Source: an uncultured Clostridia bacterium
GTDB lineage: Bacteria; Bacillota; Clostridia; Christensenellales; CAG-138
DNA length: 64,000 nt
Direction: 5' to 3'
Assembly (NCBI GenBank): GCA_944366945.1
Contig: CALVWJ010000010.1
Coordinates: 1-64,000 of the forward strand
Shown one piece after another: positions 43,958 through 51,969 of this stretch. The position numbers and the translations under genes are program-made. Numbering within the stretch: position 1 is the stretch's first letter; each line of letters opens with the position of its first letter. The notes under the pieces are model-generated. The model had not been told where the DNA came from and did no database searches. It saw only the letters and a list, made by a program, of their open reading frames with translations.

Positions 43958-44581
43958 ATGGACAAAGGATATGAGAACAACCATGCGCATATGGCAGGCA
44001 CGATCGTAGGGGATGTCGTATTGGATCATATGCTGTATGGCGAGGCGTTTTATTTCATGCATCTTGCCATACCACGTTTAAGCGGTGTAATGGATGTGCT
44101 TCCGCTAATCGTGCCGGGCAGATTGTTTGATGTGCTGCCGCAGGATGGAGATGCCGCTATGTTGGAGGGTCAGATCCGCTCTTATAATAAGCGGACAGAA
44201 GGCGGCAACAGACTTATGGTGACGCTTTTTGCGCGCAGCTTCCTTCTGCTGGATCCTGCTGCGTTTACCCCCTGCAATGAAGTTTCACTTTGCGGGTATC
44301 TTTGCAAGCCGGCAAATTTTAGGACTACGCCTTTTTCAAGGGAAATTTCTGATCTGCTGCTTGCCGTGAACCGCTCTTACCATAAATCGGATTATCTGCC
44401 GTGCATTGCCTGGGGACGCAATGCGCGGTTTGCCCAGAACCTTTCGGTTGGAGAACGCATTCGCCTTGCTGGAAGGATGCAAAGCCGGGAATACCAAAAA
44501 TGCTATGAAGATGGCACGGTCGCTGAGCGCACGACCTATGAGATTTCCTGCTCGTCGCTCGAGCGCATTCCATCGCCATAA
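43958..44581 (+). CDS. Single-stranded DNA-binding-like protein with two OB folds
   Basis: A 207-residue protein of a Clostridia family often labelled single-stranded DNA-binding protein. Two OB-like halves are visible: about 10-100 (GTIVGDVVLDHMLYGEAFYF) and about 110-205 (NEVSLCGYLCKPANFR ... PCIAWGRNARFAQNLSVGERIRLAGRMQSREYQK). The ending DGTVAERTTYEIS is characteristic. ATG 43958 follows GGAGAAAG; the ATG at 43943 has no site. It lies just downstream of parC, so a link to topoisomerase or replication is possible but unproven. Confidence 0.8.
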   Translation: MDKGYENNHAHMAGTIVGDVVLDHMLYGEAFYFMHLAIPRLSGVMDVLPLIVPGRLFDVLPQDGDAAMLEGQIRSYNKRTEGGNRLMVTLFARSFLLLDPAAFTPCNEVSLCGYLCKPANFRTTPFSREISDLLLAVNRSYHKSDYLPCIAWGRNARFAQNLSVGERIRLAGRMQSREYQKCYEDGTVAERTTYEISCSSLERIPSP

Positions 44582-44619
44582 TAAAATACAAAAGATCAAA
44601 TGCTGCAAAGGAGAAAAAC

Positions 44620-45372
44620 ATGCGTATTGTTCGGGTAAACCATCAAAATGACGTATTCTATGGGATCCTGGAAGGGGAAACTGTAGCGCGGCTACGCGGC
44701 ACACCCTATGCGGAACTTATAAAGGATGGGCGGGTTTATCCACTCTCGGACGTTCGCCTGCTCGCGCCCGTTGAACCGACGAAGATTGTGTGCGTTGGGA
44801 AAAACTATAAAGCACATGCGGATGAAATGCATGAGGGGCAGCCGGAGGAGCCGCTGCTGTTCTTAAAACCCAATACCTGCGTTGTTGGGAATGGGGACGG
44901 AATAGTGTATCCGTCCTTGAGCAAGCGCGTGGATTATGAGGCGGAACTTGGCGTGGTCATCGGCAAAATGGCGCATGGGGTAAGGCCGGGGCATGCGAAG
45001 GAGTATATTTTCGGGTATACCTGCCTTAACGATGTTACGGCGCGCGATTTGCAAAAGAGCGACGGCCAGTGGACGCGCGGAAAAAGCTTTGATACATTCT
45101 GTCCGATTGGACCATGGGTTGAAACGGAGCTCGATGCAGGCAATGTTAGGATTCGCTCTGTTTTGAATGGAGAAGTACGCCAGAACTCCACGACGGCTAG
45201 GATGACACATGACATCGATAAGCTGATTTGCTACATGTCTGCCTGCATGACGCTTCTGCCGGGCGACGTAGTTGCAACCGGAACGCCAGAAGGCATCGGC
45301 CCCATGCAGCGGGGGGACGTAATTGCCGTGGAAATCGAAGGCATTGGAACGCTAAAGAACACGATTGTTTAA
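44620..45372 (+). CDS. Fumarylacetoacetate hydrolase (FAH) family protein
   Basis: A 250-residue metal-dependent hydrolase/decarboxylase. The FAH core shows KIVCVGKNYKAHADEM, the metal-binding acids in DYEAELGVVIGK, and DVTARDLQ, followed by GDVVATGTPEGIGPM. Substrates of such proteins are 2-keto acids such as acylpyruvates or oxaloacetate. AAAGGAG precedes ATG 44620. It is not part of an evident pathway here. Confidence 0.9.
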   Translation: MRIVRVNHQNDVFYGILEGETVARLRGTPYAELIKDGRVYPLSDVRLLAPVEPTKIVCVGKNYKAHADEMHEGQPEEPLLFLKPNTCVVGNGDGIVYPSLSKRVDYEAELGVVIGKMAHGVRPGHAKEYIFGYTCLNDVTARDLQKSDGQWTRGKSFDTFCPIGPWVETELDAGNVRIRSVLNGEVRQNSTTARMTHDIDKLICYMSACMTLLPGDVVATGTPEGIGPMQRGDVIAVEIEGIGTLKNTIV

Positions 45373-45410
45373 CCGCTTTCACAAAACTGTTTTTACAAAG
45401 GAAACGCCTT

Positions 45411-47156
45411 ATGGCAATGGATGGATTGAATCTGCATGCATCCGTGATTGAAATGCAACGGACGCTTGTAGGTGGGAAAATTGATAAAATACAGCAGCCG
45501 GAACGCGATGAACTGCTATTGGGCGTGCACGCAGCAAGCGGGAATTATAAACTCCTTATTTCCGCTTCTGCTGCGAATACGCGGGCGCATCTTACGGAGA
45601 TCAAACGCACTAATCCAGCTGACGCACCCATGTTCTGCATGTTGCTGCGCAAACGCATTTTAAACGGAAGAATTCTATCGGCCGAACAGCCGAATTTGGA
45701 TCGCGTGCTCGTCTTGACCATCGAAGCGCAGAATGAGCTCGGGGATCTTGTGCCATATCGGCTTATCGCAGAGATCATGGGCAAACATTCCAATATCATC
45801 CTGGTAAACGAAAAGAGGATCATTGTGGATGCGATCCGCCATGTTGGGGTAGGCATGTCCAATGTGCGATTGATCTTGCCGGGCGTTGGATATGAACTTC
45901 CGCCGCAGCAGGAAAAAGCGAACCCGCTTTGCGCTAAAAAAGAGGAATTTCGGAATGCACTTTTGCAGGGAGGGCGGATCGATAGGCGCCTATCCAGCTC
46001 ATTTTTTGGCCTTTCCCCTGCGATGGCTGCTGCACTTGCCGCGCGTGTTACAGGCGAAACTTCCTGTGAAGCCCTGGATGATGCGATGCGGGACACGCTT
46101 GCCCAAAGCCTGTATACTTTTTATCATGCGCTCATGCTCGGCGAATTTACACCTACGGTTGCTCTAAATGCATACGATGAACCAATTGGCGTTTATCCTT
46201 TTATCCCGAGCGATGTAAAATCCCGCAGAGCGGAAAGCATTGGCGCGGCCTATGACGAGTTTTGCGCGCAACATGATATTTTTGAACGCATGCAGCGCCA
46301 TAGTGCGGCTGTGCGCAAGGTGCTCCAAAACAACATCGAGCGGTGTGAGAAAAAGCTAGCGCTTTATGCGGATGCGCTCAATGCAACAGAGAGCATTGAG
46401 CAAAATCGGCTTTATGGGGAGCTGCTTACGGCGAATCTGCATTCTGTGAAACAGAATGGGCAGGAGGCAGCCGTGCTCAATTATTACCTGGATCCGCCCC
46501 AAATGATAAAAATCCCGATTGATCCGCGCTTTTCCATTGGAGAGAACGCGCAGCGCTACTTTAAAAAATATCAGAAGCAAAAAGCTGCGCGCGATATGGC
46601 AGGCACCCAACGCGCACAAACATTAACGGAGCTTTCGTATCTTGAGGGGCAGCTGGATAACCTGCGCAAATGCGCTGGGGATGCGGAACTTTCAGAACTG
46701 GTGGAAGAACTGCGTGAGCAAGGGTATCTCAAGCGGGAAAAAGGAGCGAAAAAATCCCCCAAATATGCTGCGAGCAAGCCGCTTTGCTTTGTATCTTCGG
46801 ATGGAAATGCGCGCATCTACGTTGGGAAAAACAACAAGCAAAACGATACGCTTACGCTGCGCTTTGCAGAGGGAGGCGATTTTTGGCTGCATACGAAGAA
46901 CATCCCGGGTTCTCATGTTATCGTAAAATGTGAAGGCGCGCCTAGCAAGCAGACGCTTCTTGAGGCCGCTACGCTGGCAGCCTATTACAGCAAGGCACGG
47001 GGTGGGGAGAATATTCCTGTGGATTATACGCTACGCAAGTATATAAAGAAACCAGCGGGTGCAAAGCCAGGCATGGTCATCTACACTACCTATCGAACTG
47101 CTTATGTGACGCCAGAAGAAACGCTTGTAAAAACGCTTAAGCCCACAGCGCTATAA
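45411..47156 (+). CDS. rqcH: Ribosome quality control protein RqcH (NFACT / fibronectin-binding-like)
   Basis: A 581-residue NFACT protein that elongates stalled nascent chains with C-terminal alanine tails on split 50S subunits. NFACT-N begins MDGLNLHASVIEMQRTLVGGKI; a central coiled coil (about 280-440) and the C-terminal NFACT-R domain (DFWLHTKNIPGSHVIVK, near 485-501) follow. ATG 45411 is behind AAAGGAAA. Together with mutS2 (RqcU) in this window it forms the bacterial RQC pathway. Confidence 0.94.
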   Translation: MAMDGLNLHASVIEMQRTLVGGKIDKIQQPERDELLLGVHAASGNYKLLISASAANTRAHLTEIKRTNPADAPMFCMLLRKRILNGRILSAEQPNLDRVLVLTIEAQNELGDLVPYRLIAEIMGKHSNIILVNEKRIIVDAIRHVGVGMSNVRLILPGVGYELPPQQEKANPLCAKKEEFRNALLQGGRIDRRLSSSFFGLSPAMAAALAARVTGETSCEALDDAMRDTLAQSLYTFYHALMLGEFTPTVALNAYDEPIGVYPFIPSDVKSRRAESIGAAYDEFCAQHDIFERMQRHSAAVRKVLQNNIERCEKKLALYADALNATESIEQNRLYGELLTANLHSVKQNGQEAAVLNYYLDPPQMIKIPIDPRFSIGENAQRYFKKYQKQKAARDMAGTQRAQTLTELSYLEGQLDNLRKCAGDAELSELVEELREQGYLKREKGAKKSPKYAASKPLCFVSSDGNARIYVGKNNKQNDTLTLRFAEGGDFWLHTKNIPGSHVIVKCEGAPSKQTLLEAATLAAYYSKARGGENIPVDYTLRKYIKKPAGAKPGMVIYTTYRTAYVTPEETLVKTLKPTAL

Positions 47157-47169
47157 TTATCGTCATTTT

Positions 47170-47228
47170 CCCTCCATACATGGAATAAGCTTAAGGTAAA
47201 TAAGCTGAGATGAATGGAGGGTCTTTTA
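47170..47228 (+). promoter_or_regulatory. Hairpin that encloses the Shine-Dalgarno site of the GerMN gene
   Basis: CCCTCCAT (47170-47177) pairs perfectly with ATGGAGGG (47214-47221), and an inner stem AGCTTA (47188-47193) / TAAGCT (47201-47206) adds to it. The 3' arm contains the gene's GGAGGG site, and TCTTTTAT follows. It could end rqcH transcripts and block translation in any readthrough. Confidence 0.5.
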
Positions 47229-48208
47229 TGTTGAAAAGGCTTTTGTGCGGCATTGCCGCAATAGCATTGCTTGTATTGGCAGCAGGCTGCAAGCAGGATG
47301 CTGCTGAGGAGCCTTCCGTTACGGACGAAATTATGGAAGGCGATCTGGAGCAGAGCGCAAGCTCTACCGAGGAGGGCTATAGGCGCACGGTGCTGTATTA
47401 CGCAACGGACGATGGATTCATCGTTCCTGTAATGAAAATGATCCCGTGGGAAGAAGGAATCGGAAAAGCAGCACTGAGCTATTTAACGGATACGGAAGCA
47501 AATCGGGCATCTGCGGCCATGATGGGCCTGCAGACCGTAATCCCGGAAGGCACTGAGTTATCTTTGCGGATTGGGAGCGATGGGGAAGCCACGCTGGACC
47601 TTTCCGGTATGGAAGCGCAGGAAACCGTGCAGGAAGAGCGGGCCATGGTAACGGCAATTGTAAACACGCTTACGGAATTCCCAACGATAGATTCCGTGCG
47701 CATTACATTAGACGGCCAGAAAGTTTCAGAGCTTCCCAACGGAACCAACGTAAAAGCTGCAATGGCGCCGTTTGCGCTCAATGCGGAGGATGGGGAAATC
47801 AGTGCCAGCACGGAGGGGGCAACTGCACTTACGCTTTATTTCCCCAACCAAAGCGCGAGCTTGAATGTTCCTGTTACGCGGTATGTGGAGGATGGTGCCA
47901 GCATTGAAACAGCGATGCGCGCGCTGATCGAAGGGCCGCAGAGCGATGCGCTGCGGTGTTGCTTCCCGGAAGGAACCGAACTGATTTCGGCAGACCTGTT
48001 TGATGGCGTTGCAACGGTGGATGTCAGTGCGGAGTTCCTTTCAGCGCAATATACGGAAGGCCTTGATGCGGCTGCATATACGACAATGTATCTTACTGCG
48101 AATGCGCTCGAACCTGTCTATGAGCTTAACCTTATGGTAGAGGGGGAGCCATATGAATTCAGCGCCGCCGTAAGCGCGCCTATGTATGTAAATGAATTTG
48201 CTTCCTAA
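47228..48208 (+). CDS. Lipoprotein with two GerMN (sporulation/germination) domains
   Basis: A 326-residue lipoprotein; the lipobox LAAGC puts the acylated Cys near residue 21. Two GerMN repeats follow (about 55-175 and 190-315), each with the pattern 'VLYYATDDGFIVPV' / 'TLYFPNQSASLNVPV' followed by ATLDLSGMEA or ATVDVSAEF. GerM is needed in Bacillus for the engulfment complex and germination. ATG 47228 follows GGAGGG by 6 nt, which is enclosed in a hairpin. Confidence 0.9.
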   Translation: MLKRLLCGIAAIALLVLAAGCKQDAAEEPSVTDEIMEGDLEQSASSTEEGYRRTVLYYATDDGFIVPVMKMIPWEEGIGKAALSYLTDTEANRASAAMMGLQTVIPEGTELSLRIGSDGEATLDLSGMEAQETVQEERAMVTAIVNTLTEFPTIDSVRITLDGQKVSELPNGTNVKAAMAPFALNAEDGEISASTEGATALTLYFPNQSASLNVPVTRYVEDGASIETAMRALIEGPQSDALRCCFPEGTELISADLFDGVATVDVSAEFLSAQYTEGLDAAAYTTMYLTANALEPVYELNLMVEGEPYEFSAAVSAPMYVNEFAS

Positions 48209-48227
48209 ACAAGAAAGAATATGGTAA

Positions 48228-48268
48228 TATAATAAGGGTGTGCAAACGCACACCCCCATATTTTTTGT
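48228..48268 (+). terminator. Terminator-like hairpin before rdgB, directly behind a -10-like box
   Basis: GGGTGTGC (48236-48243) pairs perfectly with GCACACCC (48248-48255) around AAAC, then CCATATTTTTTG. A TATAAT box at 48228-48233 stands just before it, but I see no good -35. It probably ends the GerMN transcript. Confidence 0.75.
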
Positions 48269-48281
48269 ACGGAGAAAAAAC

Positions 48282-48878
48282 ATGAAGCTTGTGATTGCGT
48301 CCAACAATGCGCATAAGGTTGAAGAGATCAAGGCCATTCTCGCGCCGTATTTTGACGAGATCCTTTCCCTTAAGGAGGCGAATCTTGCGATCGACGTGGT
48401 GGAGGATGGGGAAACCTTTGAAGAAAACGCCCGAAAAAAGGCTGAAGAAGTGCTTGCGGTAGCCGATGCAGATGCTGCACTTTCCGATGACAGCGGTTTA
48501 ATGGTAGATGCGCTTGGCGGCGCACCGGGTGTCCACAGTGCCCGCTATGCAGGGGAAGGGCATGACGATGCAGCGAACAATGCCAAACTGCTTGCCGCCA
48601 TGCAGGATGTGCCGGAGAATGCGCGCGCATGCCAGTTTGTAAGCGCCATTGCATTGGCGCGACGGGGACGCGAAACGCTGATCCGCCGCGGCGAGGTGGA
48701 AGGAATGCTTCTGCGCGCACCGCGTGGACAAGCTGGTTTTGGATACGATCCTCTGTTTTACTATGTGCCTGCTGGAAAAACGTTCGCTGAAATGGACGCT
48801 TCCGAAAAGAACAGCATCAGCCACAGGAAGCGCGGCCTTGAGGCAATTAGGGAAGCGCTGGCGGCGGAGCAAGCATAA
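48282..48878 (+). CDS. rdgB: Non-canonical purine NTP pyrophosphatase (RdgB/HAM1)
   Basis: A 198-residue house-cleaning hydrolase for ITP, dITP and XTP. The N-terminal VIASNNAHKVEEIKAIL, the metal-binding SDDSGLMVDALGGAPGVHSARYAG, and FGYDPLFYYVPAGKTFAEM with SHRKRGLEAIREAL are diagnostic. ATG 48282 follows GGAG. The stop overlaps the next start by 1 nt (TAATG). Confidence 0.96.
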   Translation: MKLVIASNNAHKVEEIKAILAPYFDEILSLKEANLAIDVVEDGETFEENARKKAEEVLAVADADAALSDDSGLMVDALGGAPGVHSARYAGEGHDDAANNAKLLAAMQDVPENARACQFVSAIALARRGRETLIRRGEVEGMLLRAPRGQAGFGYDPLFYYVPAGKTFAEMDASEKNSISHRKRGLEAIREALAAEQA

Positions 48879-49351
48879 TGCGTGTTGGTGTAATCAGCGA
48901 TACACATGGGGCTGCGGCTGGACTTGCGCGTGCATTAGGCGCGCTTCCAGATGCAGAAGCATGGATCCACTTGGGCGATGTTACAGGGGACGCCCGATTG
49001 CTGGAAAAGCAGGCAGGCGTCCCTGTTTATGCAGTGCGCGGTAATTGCGATTTGGATGTGCGCACCCCCGCGGAGCAGGTCATCACACTTGCAGGCGTGC
49101 GCTTACTCCTGTGCCATGGGCATCAATATGGGGTGCGCTGGGATCGAACGCGCTTATTTTACCGTGCCCAAGAGCTTGGTTGCGCGCTTGCACTGTATGG
49201 CCATACCCATGTGTCGCTTGTAGAGGCAAGTGGCGCTGTACTTGCGGTAAACCCTGGAAGTCCGTATCTGCCGCGGGATGGAAGAGCGCCTTCCATTGCA
49301 TTGCTTACGATTGAGGCAGGCGAAGTTTATCCAGAGATCCTGCTGGTATAA
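48878..49351 (+). CDS. YfcE/MJ0936-type metallophosphoesterase
   Basis: A 157-residue calcineurin-like phosphodiesterase. Metal ligands are visible in ISDTHG, HLGDVTGD, RGNCD and GHTH, followed by VNPGSPYLPR. The rdgB-yfcE pair is common in Firmicutes. The physiological substrate is not known. The stop is 3 nt from the convergent permease gene. Confidence 0.93.
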   Translation: MRVGVISDTHGAAAGLARALGALPDAEAWIHLGDVTGDARLLEKQAGVPVYAVRGNCDLDVRTPAEQVITLAGVRLLLCHGHQYGVRWDRTRLFYRAQELGCALALYGHTHVSLVEASGAVLAVNPGSPYLPRDGRAPSIALLTIEAGEVYPEILLV

Positions 49352-49354
49352 ACT

Positions 49355-50176
49355 TTATTCATGCGTGCGCCAAAGCACGAGTTTCTTTTCAAGATAAGCA
49401 ACACCATAATACATGAGTGCAGCAAGCACGCAAAGCACGACGATGCTCGTCATCACAAGATCAAGCTTAAATACCTGGCCGCCATATACGATCAAATATC
49501 CGAGCCCCGCTTTGGAAACAAGATATTCCCCAACGATTACGCCGACCCAGCTCATGCCTACGCTGATCTTGAGTGCACTCATGATCGTCGGGACTGACGC
49601 GGGAAGGACAACCATTGTAAAAATCTGAAGCTTGTTTGCCCCAAGTGTACGCATTAGCAGCTGCTTTTCCCCGGTGATTTCATTAAACCCAACGAGCACG
49701 CTCATGATGGTTACAACGAGCGAAATCAGAAGAGCCATTACAATAATGCTCTTGACGCCTGCGCCAAACCAGACGATTAAGATTGGACCAAGCGCAATTT
49801 TAGGCAGTGCATTGAGCACAACGAGGTAAGGATCAAGAATGCGGGAAAGTGTGTTGCTCCACCAGAGCAGGATTGCCACCAGCGTTCCCAAAAGCGTGCC
49901 CAGAAGAAAGCCCACCACGGTTTCATACAGCGTAATCCAAATATGTTCAAAAAGCTCTCCGTTTGTATACAGCCGAACCAAAGTTTCCCAAATACGGGTA
50001 GGAGAGCTGCCAATGAAGGGGTCAATGATGCCCGTGCGTGCAAACACTTCCCACAGTGCAATGAATGCGATCAAAATCAAATAGCGGGTGATGGAGATGA
50101 ACCGTTCACGCCGAAGAATCGCCTGCAAGTATTCTGCATGCTCCTTTGAGCAGTTATGAGGCAGACGTTTTTTCAT
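49355..50176 (-). CDS. ABC transporter permease (SsuC/TauC/ThiX type)
   Basis: A 273-residue inner-membrane permease with about six helices. The coupling region GEKQLLMRTLGANKLQIFTMVVLPASVPTIMSALKISVG and the later SWVGVIVGEYLVSKAGLG are typical of nitrate/sulfonate/taurine- and thiamin-precursor-type permeases. ATG 50176 overlaps the end of the ATPase gene; AAGGAG lies 11 nt upstream. No substrate-binding protein gene is adjacent, so the substrate cannot be named. Confidence 0.88.
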   Translation of the reverse strand: MKKRLPHNCSKEHAEYLQAILRRERFISITRYLILIAFIALWEVFARTGIIDPFIGSSPTRIWETLVRLYTNGELFEHIWITLYETVVGFLLGTLLGTLVAILLWWSNTLSRILDPYLVVLNALPKIALGPILIVWFGAGVKSIIVMALLISLVVTIMSVLVGFNEITGEKQLLMRTLGANKLQIFTMVVLPASVPTIMSALKISVGMSWVGVIVGEYLVSKAGLGYLIVYGGQVFKLDLVMTSIVVLCVLAALMYYGVAYLEKKLVLWRTHE

Positions 50177-50918
50177 AACTATCAAGCTCCTTCCAAATCA
50201 TATCGAAATAGTCCTTGAATTCCGGTGCGTTTCGCCTGCCAAGCGGTGTATTGTCGCCAGAGAGGTGAATGCTGTGCTCATGCTTGAGCGTTGCCGGACG
50301 GCTGGAAAAAACAAGCACGCGGTCACTCATGGAGATTGCCTCTGAAATATCATGCGTGACAAGGATTGCGGTTTTCCCTTCACGCCTTAAAATGGAATGG
50401 ATTTCATCTGCTACGCGCAAGCGAGTTTGATAGTCGAGTGCGGAAAATGGTTCATCAAGCAGCAGCAACTCCGGAGAGGTAGCAAGCGTACGAATTAAAG
50501 CCACTTTTTGCCGCATCCCGCCCGAGAGCTGGCGCGGATAATGATGCCGAAACTCCGAAAGGCCATAAGTATCCAGAAGCGATAGTGCATAGGCGCGGTT
50601 CTCCGGCGTTGCCATCTGCTTTACTTCCAAACCAAGCATGATGTTGCCTTCAATGGTTCGCCAGTCCAGCAGATGGTCTCGTTGTAGCATATAGCCTGGC
50701 TGTTTTCCGTCATAAATGTGGATCTCCCCTTCAGAAGGCTTCATGAGCCCTGCAAGGAGGGAGAGAATGCTCGTCTTTCCGCAGCCGGATGGGCCTACGA
50801 TTGAAACGAATTCCCCTTGATTCACTTGAAAACTTAAATGTTCAATCGCGCGTGTTTCAGCGGTCGGTTCATGATATGTGAGGCAAACATCGTTTGCTTC
50901 TACGAGCGTGTGCGCCAT
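50154..50918 (-). CDS. ABC transporter ATP-binding protein (SsuB/TauB/ThiY-partner type)
   Basis: A 254-residue ATPase. Walker A GPSGCGKTS (near 43-51), signature LSGGMRQKVALIR, Walker B LLLLDEPFSALDYQ and the switch His in VTHDISEA are intact. The sequence style (LQRDHLLDWRTIEGNI) matches the nitrate/sulfonate family. ATG 50918 follows GGAGGAAA. It overlaps the permease gene by 23 nt. Confidence 0.9.
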   Translation of the reverse strand: MAHTLVEANDVCLTYHEPTAETRAIEHLSFQVNQGEFVSIVGPSGCGKTSILSLLAGLMKPSEGEIHIYDGKQPGYMLQRDHLLDWRTIEGNIMLGLEVKQMATPENRAYALSLLDTYGLSEFRHHYPRQLSGGMRQKVALIRTLATSPELLLLDEPFSALDYQTRLRVADEIHSILRREGKTAILVTHDISEAISMSDRVLVFSSRPATLKHEHSIHLSGDNTPLGRRNAPEFKDYFDMIWKELDSYEKTSAS

Positions 50919-51043
50919 AGGTTTCCTCCATAAATACAAGAGTGATATACGATACTGTATTCCGTAACAAGGCGGTGCGTGAACCGTTCTGGATGTGTGC
51001 GCGTATATTAAACTAAAGAGAGTTGTTGAAAAGGAGGGGGCAG

Positions 51044-51229
51044 ATGCAAAGGAGGCCTGCCATGGTGCGGATTAAAAAGCGTTGTATAAGAAGAAGGACA
51101 CTGCGTTGCGCGCTTCTGTTTTTGCTGCTTACCATCATTCTGCTTTGCTGTGGTGTGAGCTTTTTTTTATCGTTGCTTCTTTCCGGTGCAGTTGTCGTAA
51201 TTATCCAGATGTTGCTGCGGACTTGTTAA
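51044..51229 (+). CDS. Small basic membrane protein
   Basis: 61 residues (or 55 if ATG 51062 is used). The N-terminus is Arg/Lys-rich (VRIKKRCIRRRTLRC), followed by two hydrophobic stretches (LLFLLLTIILLCCGVSFFLS and LLLSGAVVVIIQMLL). Both starts have strong ribosome binding sites: AAGGAGGGGG before 51044 and AAAGGAGG before 51062. No family recognised. Confidence 0.6.
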   Translation: MQRRPAMVRIKKRCIRRRTLRCALLFLLLTIILLCCGVSFFLSLLLSGAVVVIIQMLLRTC

Positions 51230-51231
51230 TA

Positions 51232-51266
51232 AACAAAATAAAGGCGGCGCTTATAGCACCGCCTAA
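51232..51266 (-). terminator. Intrinsic terminator after rpmB (minus strand)
   Basis: On the minus strand AGGCGGTGCT pairs with AGCGCCGCCT (one G-T) around ATA (plus-strand positions 51242-51264), followed by TTATTTTG. It may also end the plus-strand small membrane gene, though with a poor tail. Confidence 0.75.
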
Positions 51267-51281
51267 ACTGCTATGTGAAGC

Positions 51282-51473
51282 TTAGAAGCTGCGTTCAACC
51301 TTACCGGAACGAAGGCAGCGTGTGCAGACGTTCATTTTACGCGGCGTGCCGTTGACTACAACACGAACGGTTTGAACGTTGGGTGCCCAAGTGCGCTTGG
51401 TCTTCCTGTTGGAATGGCTGACCAGATTTCCGGACATAGCCCCTTTATTGCATACTTCGCAAAACTTACCCAT
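51282..51473 (-). CDS. rpmB: 50S ribosomal protein L28
   Basis: 63 residues. It is a zinc-ribbon (C+) form with C5, C8, C50 and C53 (CEVC and CTRC). SHSNRKTKRTWAPNVQTVRV is the family core. ATG 51473 follows AAGGAGGTG by 8 nt. It is transcribed alone on the minus strand from the promoter at 51527-51555. Confidence 0.97.
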   Translation of the reverse strand: MGKFCEVCNKGAMSGNLVSHSNRKTKRTWAPNVQTVRVVVNGTPRKMNVCTRCLRSGKVERSF

Positions 51474-51526
51474 GCTATTACACCTCCTTACCAGCCGTAA
51501 GCATAACCTTAGAATCAAACAGTGCT

Positions 51527-51555
51527 ATTCTAACATGGAGCATGCACTTTTGCAA
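51527..51555 (-). promoter_or_regulatory. Sigma-A promoter of rpmB
   Basis: On the minus strand TTGCAA (complement of 51550-51555), a 17-bp spacer and TAGAAT (complement of 51527-51532), about 55 nt upstream of rpmB. Confidence 0.65.
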
Positions 51556-51969
51556 GCATTTCTTAAAGTTTTTGGCGTTTGGGGCAACAAAGATGCTTAC
51601 GGATTGCCCAACTATGAAATGGCACCTCCCTATAACGATCCCTTGGATGCACAAAAGCGTGCCGGCGGCACAGGCGCACGCTTTCCAAATGGAGCGTGGC
51701 CCCATGCGCGGAAATGCTTCAGTTGTGCTTTTACAATCATCCCCAGCGCTGCCGTGATGCTTTTCTGAGAGAAGATCTGCCCGCATGATGGGATCATAAA
51801 AACATCTGCGTATCAGAAAAACTATGGGCGCATTGACGAATACTTCAAGGAAGAAAAGCTTACTAAAGCGATTGGGGGTGCGTGCACCCTGTGCAAATTG
51901 GAAAATTAGAGACAACGCAGCATTAGAAAACTTTGAGTCCGCCAAACAACGACATGGTCTATCTCTATA
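51556..51969. other. Gene-poor spacer with possible gene remnants
   Basis: Between the rpmB promoter and the acetyltransferase gene no frame has both a ribosome binding site and a recognisable product. Two plus-strand stretches read like protein: one near 51560-51700 (KDAYGLPNYEMAPPYNDPLD) and one ending at 51909 (YGRIDEYFKEEKLTK then CTLCKLEN). They are in different frames, which suggests decayed coding sequence. Minus-strand frames look random. Confidence 0.3.

Noticed and set aside
51478..51945. 155-codon minus-strand frame upstream of rpmB
   Set aside because: No ribosome binding site and no protein-like pattern; it overlaps the rpmB promoter.
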